Of a stretch of 64,000 nt of DNA, positions 7,298-14,745 are shown piece after piece. The notes beneath the pieces were generated by a model that had not been told where the DNA came from, ran no database searches, and saw only the letters and a program-made list of their open reading frames with translations. The position numbers were made by a program, and so were the translations under genes. The number at the start of each line of letters is the position of its first letter. Positions within the stretch are counted from its first letter, which is position 1. Source of the DNA: a virus; the IMG/VR virus record IMGVR_UViG_3300027759_004177, positions 1 through 64,000 of that record, one strand, 5' to 3'.

Positions 7298-8491
7298 TTA
7301 GTATTTGCTTTCATGAGTGTGTTTACGATAATCAGTGCTCATACGGCGCCACTGCTCTCCTTTACCTTCTAAAATATCTACAATGCGATCAATACAACCG
7401 TCGGTCCAATCACTAATACGTCCTTGGTTAGGATGGGGATCAGCCAACAAATTGACCAGTTTGGTTTCGGCATCATCTAACGACCAAGGAATGTAAAGTC
7501 GTTCAGGATCGTTAGCAAAAGTTTCAGGGAAACTACGATAAGCAGGATAAAGCACGTTGGCTCCCAGAGTGTCTGCTTCTGAAACGGTGTTTGATACCCA
7601 GTCTTGCAGAGCACAATTAAACAACACACGAGTATCGTTAAGTAGATGATAGTAATCATTTTTTTCCAAATCCTCATATACTGTTAGCCAACCGCGAGCC
7701 TGTAGGTCTCTAGTACGAGCCATGTAGCTGTCATTGTTTGACTTTAGTTTAGCACCACTGAAAATAGCAAACTCCACTGGAAAGTTGTTGTGATTACGAT
7801 GCCATTGTTCAATTAAATCCATAAAGAAGTCTGGTTGCTTTTCCTGATCCCAACGTGCTGCAAATCCCACGCGATATGCACGATCCTGGAATGGTTTTAG
7901 TTCGCCCTCGATGCGACCACGCACTTCCGATTTGCCAAATGCCAAGCCCGAAATGTTATAGATGTTGCCTTCCCAACCGGCCACCTTCATGTGCATGACC
8001 ATTTCTTCATTTGATGCTAGAATAATGTCCGCAAAACTATCCACCATTTTTTCATAAAGCCCCATCCACTTCTGCATACCCCACACATGAACGAAATCAT
8101 CAGGGTCAATACTTTGTGCAAGGCAACGAACGGCAATGCGAGGACGATGAGCAGGATCGATTTGATCCATAATATAAGGTAAGCTCTCGATACCGGGTTG
8201 AAACATGTCTTCAAAATAGATAACATCTTCATTTGTAACTTCTCCCTGTTTCATCTTGCGTACAAGATTCATTAGTTGGCTCATACCAAAGTAAGTACGG
8301 CCATGTGCATCTAGCACTTGTCCTGTGACAATGGCTTGATCATTGCTGAGTGTTTCACCTGTAACAAGTTCGTACGTGATGCCACGACGTTTAAACACAG
8401 ATTCATTCCAGTCTTGTAACTGTAATGTGTATCTTGCTTTGTAGGGCTCTAGGCCCATGTACCATAGTTTACGCATCTTATAAAGCCTCAT
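7298..8491 (-). CDS. GT-B-type glycosyltransferase
   Basis: The protein of about 397 residues resembles family 4-like phage glycosyltransferases. The C-terminal half has a Rossmann-type segment with YRVGFAARWDQEKQPDFF (a donor-binding region) and later NDTRVLFNCALQDWVSNTVSEAD, where the acidic residue would bind the sugar nucleotide. It probably transfers a sugar to DNA, capsid or surface glycans; the acceptor is unknown. The start MRLYKM is favoured because it overlaps the upstream stop as TAATG. Confidence 0.7.
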   Translation of the reverse strand: MRLYKMRKLWYMGLEPYKARYTLQLQDWNESVFKRRGITYELVTGETLSNDQAIVTGQVLDAHGRTYFGMSQLMNLVRKMKQGEVTNEDVIYFEDMFQPGIESLPYIMDQIDPAHRPRIAVRCLAQSIDPDDFVHVWGMQKWMGLYEKMVDSFADIILASNEEMVMHMKVAGWEGNIYNISGLAFGKSEVRGRIEGELKPFQDRAYRVGFAARWDQEKQPDFFMDLIEQWHRNHNNFPVEFAIFSGAKLKSNNDSYMARTRDLQARGWLTVYEDLEKNDYYHLLNDTRVLFNCALQDWVSNTVSEADTLGANVLYPAYRSFPETFANDPERLYIPWSLDDAETKLVNLLADPHPNQGRISDWTDGCIDRIVDILEGKGEQWRRMSTDYRKHTHESKY

Positions 8492-8751
8492 TAGTCTCTG
8501 GGTTTCCAATTCGTATCACGTGGTTTAAACGTGGTACGATCACGCTTGGGAGTACGCCACTGGTCCCATGGTTCACGCCCACGTACCATTTTCATGTATT
8601 CACCGTAGGGTGTGCGTTCGTTGTAAAGATTTTTCTCATCAAACGGATAACCATAGTCTCGACAAAAACGCTCATAGCGTTCTAGGTCTTCAAAGATAGC
8701 GACCACTTCGGGTTTGAAACGAAGATACTTCTTTAGCCATTCTTGGGCCAT
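8491..8751 (-). CDS. Hypothetical 86-residue basic protein
   Basis: This small Arg/Tyr-rich protein (LERYERFCRDYGYPFDEKN) has no recognised domain. It is coupled to the glycosyltransferase by TAATG. A good ribosome-binding site (AAGGAG) precedes the ATG. Confidence 0.6.
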   Translation of the reverse strand: MAQEWLKKYLRFKPEVVAIFEDLERYERFCRDYGYPFDEKNLYNERTPYGEYMKMVRGREPWDQWRTPKRDRTTFKPRDTNWKPRD

Positions 8752-8762
8752 GTTACTACTCC

Positions 8763-9212
8763 TTAAATTACAATTGATTGGGAAGGGCGAGTGAGGTTAT
8801 AATGAATCAAGCAACCGTTCTCGCCATCTTCGGCCACTTGAATTGAAATATTACGATTGGGATATCGATCTGCAATCTGTATGTAAAGATCGTCAGCGAT
8901 CATTTCACACGATTTGAAATCCAGTTCTAAAACGGTATTCTGACCGTTATACAGCGACTCGAGCCATCGTTTGAACTGGATGAACTCGATGTCCCGGTCA
9001 TTGTGGAACACATCGATTGACACCCGGAAATGAAATATATGGCGATGAGGATTAGCAAGGAACGCGACATCATACTCTCCTGCTGTATTTAGCCGGGGAT
9101 CAGTGGCCGCCGCTGGGTAGCAATGGATACCTTCTTTGCGGAAGGTGACCCAGATTCTGCGCCGGGCAGCTGTTTTAACTCTTTCAATTACTGCTCTTTG
9201 TTCTTGATTCAT
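8763..9212 (-). CDS. QueD/6-pyruvoyl-tetrahydropterin-synthase-like T-fold protein
   Basis: The 149-residue protein shows a T-fold order: an EGIHCYPAAATD strand, PHRHIFHFRVSIDV with His residues where QueD has its zinc His-x-His, IEFIQFKRWLESLY, a helix SCEMIADDLYIQI, and a final strand VAEDGENG with the Glu that binds the pterin in the family. The Cys and Asp-His catalytic residues of true QueD are not clear, so it could be a derived paralogue. Context with FolE and the DpdA-like gene suggests the preQ0 pathway. The protein looks conserved among T4-like phages (from memory). Confidence 0.5.
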   Translation of the reverse strand: MNQEQRAVIERVKTAARRRIWVTFRKEGIHCYPAAATDPRLNTAGEYDVAFLANPHRHIFHFRVSIDVFHNDRDIEFIQFKRWLESLYNGQNTVLELDFKSCEMIADDLYIQIADRYPNRNISIQVAEDGENGCLIHYNLTRPSQSIVI

Positions 9213-9213
9213 T

Positions 9214-10314
9214 TTATGCCTTGAGCATGTTAATAAGATTAGGGAAAGTTTTTGTAAAATCTAAATTTCTGCGTTTATCTATTGTGTTTAACGAGTATAC
9301 AACATTGTCTATATTTTTGTCAAATGGTTTGGTAAGAAATTCTGCACAATTATGTAAACTGTTGCCAAATGTTGTGTTTGGATTATATCTATTTAGATCG
9401 CTGATTAAATCACCTAAAATTTTATCACCAAAATTTCTAGCGTCCAAATATTTTGGTTGTGTCAAGTAATGTACTGCTGTGCGATCAATATCTACGCCCA
9501 AATCAATAAGATATTCCCCAGTTTCAACAATGTTGGTAGAGAGCAAGAAATAATTCATTGTTACACCAATTTTCTCCTGGGGCCATTGTTGAATCAATTG
9601 TCGAAGGTTCGTTTCAAACTCCGACCATACTCCTGGATGCCTGATATACTCAAATTGAGCACCTGTGGCTTCAACACTGATTTCCCATTGCACATTGTTA
9701 AACTGTTTTATTTTAGAATAAATTCCAGTTTTTAAATTTGAAAGATTAGTGGTGATGCGTACCAAGCAATCAGGATTGGCCGCATATAATCGATCCAACA
9801 GTTCGCCATTTTCTTTAATCATCAACGGTTCGCCGCCGGCCAAGTATACTTCTTGAAGTCCCGCCAGTTTATCGTGTGTGTAATCTTTCAATTGATCAAA
9901 TGTGGAACAATCGGCATTGACAGTTTGTCCCATTTCAGCCGCCCACAAACTGCTAAAGTATGGACCACAATAAACACAGGCATAGTTACAGACGTTTGAC
10001 CAGCGTAGATCCAGTTGTGTCAGTTTATGCGTACCATCGTAATCAATGTCAACGTCCTTGTGTAATTTGAGCTGGTATGCTCGATTACTAAACTCAGGAT
10101 CTACAGTTTCTCTTTGCTCGCATAGCTGACAGCTTTTGGGCCAGTGACCTGATTTTAAACTGTTTCTTATTTGTTGATTTTGTGTGTTGTCTAATATTAC
10201 AGCAATTGGTGAAGATTTTAAGTTGCCCAGGGTTTCTTGGCTCATGGCACAATTTCTAACAGAACCATCGGGATTAACAGCGACGCCAGTCCACGGAAGC
10301 GGACAAGCGATCAT
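9214..10314 (-). CDS. Twitch/SPASM-type radical SAM protein
   Basis: The 366-residue protein starts with MIACPLPWTGVAVNPDG and an early Cys pair (CQLCEQRE). It has the radical SAM motif CNYACVYC after LDLRWSNV and a GGEPL motif. The early Cys-rich segment before the SAM barrel is common in phage radical SAM proteins. The start is set at 10314 by ATGA overlap with the upstream gene. It is not an obvious QueE, which is shorter and lacks the extra Cys region. The substrate is unknown. Confidence 0.7.
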   Translation of the reverse strand: MIACPLPWTGVAVNPDGSVRNCAMSQETLGNLKSSPIAVILDNTQNQQIRNSLKSGHWPKSCQLCEQRETVDPEFSNRAYQLKLHKDVDIDYDGTHKLTQLDLRWSNVCNYACVYCGPYFSSLWAAEMGQTVNADCSTFDQLKDYTHDKLAGLQEVYLAGGEPLMIKENGELLDRLYAANPDCLVRITTNLSNLKTGIYSKIKQFNNVQWEISVEATGAQFEYIRHPGVWSEFETNLRQLIQQWPQEKIGVTMNYFLLSTNIVETGEYLIDLGVDIDRTAVHYLTQPKYLDARNFGDKILGDLISDLNRYNPNTTFGNSLHNCAEFLTKPFDKNIDNVVYSLNTIDKRRNLDFTKTFPNLINMLKA

Positions 10315-10826
10315 TTTATAACTTCGTCTTGTGTGTATTTGGACCAATCCGTAAACTTAGTACGATCCTTTAAGTCATGTAACTGGTGACACCATACTCC
10401 GGGATTGGTTGCTGCAAAGTCTTTGTCATCCAGCTTTATTGTGGCGTTGTATCCCAAAAGTTGCAGATATGGTAGTTTAACACTGATCATTGGGATGAAA
10501 TTGTTGTACTCGATCAAACAGCCCTGGGCTAGACCTTCTGCACTAGACACATCCAAGTCCAAAGTACACAATAGACCTCGTTGTAAACATGAGGTGATCA
10601 TGCCTTCCCATTCACGCCAAGTATCGCCATCGTCGACGTCAGGATTGGGAAAACTTTGGTTGGCACCAAAATAAACATGGTTGCAATTATTGTCCATGAC
10701 CATATTGATAATAACGCCGGCGTCTTGTACACCAACCACAAATAAAGTTTTATGTCCAAATGCCGGGCTATGCTCTACTTCCCGGCCAACAAAGAAATTT
10801 ACTTGTTCGTGTCCTGCTCTGTTCAT
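10311..10826 (-). CDS. Conserved phage protein of unknown function
   Basis: The 171-residue protein contains NFFVGREVEHSPAFGHKTLF, HVYFGANQSFPNP and YNATIKLDDKDF. I recall similar proteins in T4-like cyanophages without assigned function. The alternating beta and helix pattern suggests a small TIM-like or Rossmann fold. It is coupled on both sides to the radical SAM and transglycosylase genes, so a role in the same base-modification pathway is possible. Confidence 0.6.
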   Translation of the reverse strand: MNRAGHEQVNFFVGREVEHSPAFGHKTLFVVGVQDAGVIINMVMDNNCNHVYFGANQSFPNPDVDDGDTWREWEGMITSCLQRGLLCTLDLDVSSAEGLAQGCLIEYNNFIPMISVKLPYLQLLGYNATIKLDDKDFAATNPGVWCHQLHDLKDRTKFTDWSKYTQDEVIK

Positions 10827-12385
10827 TCTGCCTCCAGTGCGTCTAGTTTAGTTTGATCAAATTCTTGTTCTGTTGTTTCTTCTACAATTTCTACATCATC
10901 TTCAAAATAAAACAATTTACTAAAATTGGCACTACCGTTAACAGCTTTCTTGCCTTTGAATCCTCTAGTACCAACAATTTCACACCAATACCCGGTATCT
11001 CCTTTATACATATCAATGATCTCCATCGATGTTGCTTTATCTGGGGCAGCAAAGATTGCTTCTACGATGTCTTCAAAATATTCACCACCCGGGCCTGAGC
11101 TACGCATCATGGCAGGATGAGCACCGGCATCAAATCTACGATTGGCTTCTTGTACCGCTGTCAAATGCATCCATACATTATGACCCATTAACAATGCGTA
11201 ACTAAAACTATCCCATGACGTTTTGCCTTCTTTGCCATTCTTGTTTACATCGCCTGGTTTGTAGTAGCAAATGTCTTTCATTTTAAACAAGTTACTAAGT
11301 GGACTGTCTTCCCAACGTGGATACTTGCCATCCGCTACCACTCCGTCACTCCACTTGCGTGTGTCTGTTGCGTACTTTTTGTCATCTGCACTAGGAGCCA
11401 TCCTGTATGACCACTTGCCGTTGTCGGGAAACACATTTTCAAAGTATACCTGTCCGTTGGCAGTTGCCAAGAATGGACTAGCACAATCAAAGCTGATAGT
11501 GAAACTAGGATTTACATATTTTCTAACGTTTCGTTGTATTACAGTTAACAGTACTGCCCACTCTAGTTTGCTTGTGCCCAAGAAGTGCATCCAATCGTGA
11601 ACACCTTCTTGTAACAAGTTATCATGACGTAGAGTAACTAAACGTCTGAGAATCAACTCTACGTCACACATGTTTTGTCCACCCATGGCCCATCCGTTAA
11701 AGTGTGTGTCTGGATGTTGCACAGGATCACAATAGTGTTTCATGGTTTCGTACCAATCGTCGGCCTCAATGTGGTTGGCACCTTGTAATACATTTAAGAT
11801 CTTAACACCACCGTTCTTGATACCTTTACGATTGGTCATAAAGTAATCATTGTTGTATTTGGTAGCATCAACAGCTTCCTGGTGCGTACTGATACCACAT
11901 TTCTTACCTGCTTCTTTATCTAGTGCAACCCAGGTTGGAATATCAAGGGTCATACCGTAGTCAGCAATGCCATCAAGCCAAGCCAAAACCTGTTCTCGTT
12001 TTTTCTGTGCTTTGGGACATCCTGAATTGGCCTTCCAATCGCCTTCCCATAATCCTTTGGCAATCTGGAATCCACCAGAGTCGCCTAAGATCAGTGTGTT
12101 GGGATCACGATTGCGTACCATATCCTCTGACCAGTCCTGTTTGGCAAGGTCGAGGTTTGCGTGGCCACCGGAGTAAAGAGACCACTTGTAAGGAAACAAC
12201 GCTTTTTGATCATTCAACCAGTTGAGTTGTTCCATGTCTGTTATGCCTTGCGGAAAACGTGTAGGATCCACATAAGGTCCGGCAGGATCACGTTGCTTGC
12301 CTATGAACGTGGCATAGAAACCACTGATGGCTGGAAGGAACACAGCATAGTCTGATTGTTTGGCAGTTAAGTTATCTTGGCTCAT
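10823..12385 (-). CDS. tRNA-guanine transglycosylase / DpdA-like transglycosylase
   Basis: The protein of about 520 residues shows TGT signatures: LILGDSGGFQ with Asp102, Ser103 and Gln107, LNVLQGAN, a GWAMGGQ loop, MHFLGTS, and SFDCASP with Asp300 as the expected nucleophile (compare MFDC in TGT). TGT exchanges guanine for a 7-deazaguanine in tRNA; the DpdA paralogues do this in DNA, and phage DpdA proteins commonly travel with FolE and QueD. The length is greater than bacterial TGT (about 380), favouring DpdA. The C-terminal part lacks the usual C-x-C-x2-C zinc site. The start at MSQDN is preferred over an ATG 51 bases upstream that lies deeper in the sulfotransferase gene. Confidence 0.7.
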   Translation of the reverse strand: MSQDNLTAKQSDYAVFLPAISGFYATFIGKQRDPAGPYVDPTRFPQGITDMEQLNWLNDQKALFPYKWSLYSGGHANLDLAKQDWSEDMVRNRDPNTLILGDSGGFQIAKGLWEGDWKANSGCPKAQKKREQVLAWLDGIADYGMTLDIPTWVALDKEAGKKCGISTHQEAVDATKYNNDYFMTNRKGIKNGGVKILNVLQGANHIEADDWYETMKHYCDPVQHPDTHFNGWAMGGQNMCDVELILRRLVTLRHDNLLQEGVHDWMHFLGTSKLEWAVLLTVIQRNVRKYVNPSFTISFDCASPFLATANGQVYFENVFPDNGKWSYRMAPSADDKKYATDTRKWSDGVVADGKYPRWEDSPLSNLFKMKDICYYKPGDVNKNGKEGKTSWDSFSYALLMGHNVWMHLTAVQEANRRFDAGAHPAMMRSSGPGGEYFEDIVEAIFAAPDKATSMEIIDMYKGDTGYWCEIVGTRGFKGKKAVNGSANFSKLFYFEDDVEIVEETTEQEFDQTKLDALEAE

Positions 12386-13010
12386 AGTAAAATTGTGTTT
12401 GATTGATAAAATTGTAGTCCTCTTGGAATCTAGCAACTACTTTGGCTTTTAATGTAAAATCGTCCAGTATCCTATTTTTTATAAATTTAGTTACGACTTG
12501 TTGATCGTAATGATCTTCGGAAACATTTGACTCAACCGGGGCTACGGTGAAAGGTTGTGAGATGCAAGCACCCATATTGTCAATCACACACCGATCTAGT
12601 TTAAAATATGTAACAGGTACGCCTGGCAATAGTTGGTCGAGTTGTTTGATAAATCTAATCTGCGGTGTGGTATGATCATCAACGATCAAGGTTTCAAACA
12701 ACAGCCGTTCAGATAAATTATTATAGTGTTCAATAAAGTGATCACTTCCATACCCCGGTCCCAATATCCAACTGCTAATATATGTACCAACTCCACTGAC
12801 CCAACGATCAACAGGGTCTTTTAGCACAACCATTGCGTGTTCAATTCGATCACTGTCGTCACCTAATGTATGATAGTGCCATCCATTGGCCAGTAGTGTG
12901 TTAGACAGATACGTACTGGCGTTTTTAGGAATATTTAGATAAAAGTTTTTTTTATCTGGACTACGCAATCCGCCACCTGCTAAGTATCCGCGTCTAACTG
13001 CTTCTTTCAT
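12372..13010 (-). CDS. Sulfotransferase-family-like protein
   Basis: The 212-residue protein has LNIPKNAST (PAPS 5'-phosphosulfate loop, like HIPKTAGT) near residues 25-33 and VVLKDPVDRWVSGV (3'-phosphate loop, like RDPVDRFLS) around 80. These are hallmarks of carbohydrate sulfotransferases (Sulfotransfer_2 type). It could sulfate a glycan on host surface or virion. Its end overlaps the transglycosylase start, and it abuts the sliding clamp gene. Confidence 0.65.
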   Translation of the reverse strand: MKEAVRRGYLAGGGLRSPDKKNFYLNIPKNASTYLSNTLLANGWHYHTLGDDSDRIEHAMVVLKDPVDRWVSGVGTYISSWILGPGYGSDHFIEHYNNLSERLLFETLIVDDHTTPQIRFIKQLDQLLPGVPVTYFKLDRCVIDNMGACISQPFTVAPVESNVSEDHYDQQVVTKFIKNRILDDFTLKAKVVARFQEDYNFINQTQFYYEPR

Positions 13011-13744
13011 TACTTGGTTTGTGCTGGCAACATGTATTTGTAAACAGCCAAACCTGAATCCACAGTGATTTCAGCAACACCTTCATCACTGATCTTGAAT
13101 GTTTTATCTCCGGGCAAGCTCAAAATACTATTGACAACTGCCACAGGCCAATTCAATTGTTTACTTAAACTGCCCGGTGTTGCGGCAAATGTAAATGATC
13201 CTGCATGGCTGCTGGCTTCGCCAAAGAAAAACTTTAGTTCGCCATTTTCTGTTTTGCTGGAGAATGTGGTAGCATCTGAGTGTGCCATTGCTTGAAACTT
13301 CAACTTCTGAATGCTCAGTGCTGTGGGAACAACTTCAACACCCCACTTGACTGGTTTCATCTTAACGTTCTTGAGTTGATCATTAATGACAGCAGTGGTC
13401 ATAAATCGATATGAATTTTTAAAGTCTCCGCCTTTGTTTTCAAAGTTGATGCTGGCAGGAACATCTGTGCCGTCCGAATCTTTCTGTGTTGCTACAGCAA
13501 GTTTGGCACCTTCCTTGTATTCAGGAATGTTAAGGATGGTGTTTAAACGATCCAAGTTTGGCATACCAAACACGCCTTGGAATTCGGCAATGGGTGCTTT
13601 GAATTCGGCATTCAGAACTACTGTTTTGGTAGCTTGGTCAAAAGCATTAATGGCTGTGCCGTTGGCATCGCCTGTGACCTTGATCATGCTAATAACGCCC
13701 AAGCCATAAGTGTGTTGTACAATATCTTTTAAGTGATCAAACAT
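13010..13744 (-). CDS. DNA polymerase sliding clamp (T4 gp45-like)
   Basis: The 244-residue protein begins MFDHLKDIVQHTYGLG and has the repeating beta-rich, poorly motif-defined sequence of T4 gp45 clamps (228 residues), with PNLDRLNTILNIPEY and a hydrophobic C-terminal strand. As a trimer it tethers the polymerase and, in T4, activates late transcription. Neighbouring polymerase supports the call. An upstream ATG frame extension is rejected because the promoter lies there. Confidence 0.8.
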   Translation of the reverse strand: MFDHLKDIVQHTYGLGVISMIKVTGDANGTAINAFDQATKTVVLNAEFKAPIAEFQGVFGMPNLDRLNTILNIPEYKEGAKLAVATQKDSDGTDVPASINFENKGGDFKNSYRFMTTAVINDQLKNVKMKPVKWGVEVVPTALSIQKLKFQAMAHSDATTFSSKTENGELKFFFGEASSHAGSFTFAATPGSLSKQLNWPVAVVNSILSLPGDKTFKISDEGVAEITVDSGLAVYKYMLPAQTK

Positions 13745-13769
13745 TTTTTTATTCTCCGTAAGTGTAGTA

Positions 13770-13798
13770 ATTGTATAATAGTATTTAGAAAAAGTCAA
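13770..13798 (-). promoter_or_regulatory. sigma70-type promoter of sliding clamp
   Basis: TTGACT, 17 bases, TACAAT on the minus strand. The spacer contains TCTAAATA, as at folE. A GGAGAAT Shine-Dalgarno follows before the ATG at 13744. Confidence 0.6.
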
Positions 13799-14745
13799 TG
13801 GTCTCGTCTTTTTATTTCGCCTAATACCTGATGTGCTTTGACCGTTTCCAGTGTGCCAGGCCGTTTGAGTTCGATCCAACTGACTGTGGTTCCTTGACCA
13901 TGTACGTCTTTGATGTAATATACCTCAAAACCCAAACTCTCACACATGGGTATCAACATGCTTTTTGGCATATAACTCATCCAAAAACTTTCTGCATAGT
14001 TGGCACCGTCGACTAAGTCGCCGTTGTTATAACTAAACATAAAAATGCCACCCGGACGTAACAGTCCCTTGACCGATTTTAAATATTCTTTTATAGTATC
14101 GAGACTGCGATAGTTTAGGAAATTCCAACAAAATACAAATCCAAATTGTCCCTGAGGCAATGCATCAAAATTGGTATCTTTGACAAGATATAGTCTTAGT
14201 CTGCGTTGATACTCATCTGGAAACTGACTGACTGTAGATTGTAAAAAATCTCTGTAGTGATCAGTGACATATAACGGATCAGCAGCCACAATGTGTTTGG
14301 TCCACTCACCATCCCGGCATCCAATTTCTAGTGCTGGATATTTCCAATTGGTATTTAATTGTATGCGATTATGAATTTCTGTTTGTAAAGATTCAGATAA
14401 CTCCATCACCCGTAATTTTCGTATGTTGCTCACTGCCTCTTCTTCGACACGCAATTCTAATTCGTAGTTATTGGTAAACAAGTGAGCCGCTTCCACGTGT
14501 ATCTGTTGATTTATTTTGTCGATGATGAGATCGAATCGAGACTGACTAAATTGTAAATCCTGGTGTAGTCTAGCAAAATCTCCAGTCAATTGATGGATTT
14601 CTGTTTGTACATCTGCCAATGGCGTTTCGTTGGCAATAGCACCAATGCGATTTTCTAAACTGTTAATACCCAAGGTAATGTCGTGAGTCGTGTACTCTGA
14701 TTTTAACAGCTCTCGGATTCGAACAAGTTCAGTTAATTTTTTCAT
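13795..14745 (-). CDS. SAM-dependent methyltransferase with N-terminal coiled coil
   Basis: In this 316-residue protein, residues 1-110 are helical and heptad-like. The second half is a class I methyltransferase with ALEIGCRDGEW (motif I) near 138, FVFCWNFLNY, and a LLRPGGIFMFSYNN motif. The substrate is unknown; sugar or protein methylation is possible. It overlaps the polymerase stop by one base and its 3' end overlaps the clamp promoter. Confidence 0.7.
   Translation of the reverse strand: MKKLTELVRIRELLKSEYTTHDITLGINSLENRIGAIANETPLADVQTEIHQLTGDFARLHQDLQFSQSRFDLIIDKINQQIHVEAAHLFTNNYELELRVEEEAVSNIRKLRVMELSESLQTEIHNRIQLNTNWKYPALEIGCRDGEWTKHIVAADPLYVTDHYRDFLQSTVSQFPDEYQRRLRLYLVKDTNFDALPQGQFGFVFCWNFLNYRSLDTIKEYLKSVKGLLRPGGIFMFSYNNGDLVDGANYAESFWMSYMPKSMLIPMCESLGFEVYYIKDVHGQGTTVSWIELKRPGTLETVKAHQVLGEIKRRDH

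Noticed and set aside
9214-10314. QueE identity for the radical SAM gene
   Set aside because: The protein is longer than QueE and has an extra N-terminal Cys region; it fits the twitch/SPASM phage type better.
13745-13879. N-terminal extension of the sliding clamp
   Set aside because: The extension spans a TTGACT-17-TACAAT promoter and has no clamp similarity.
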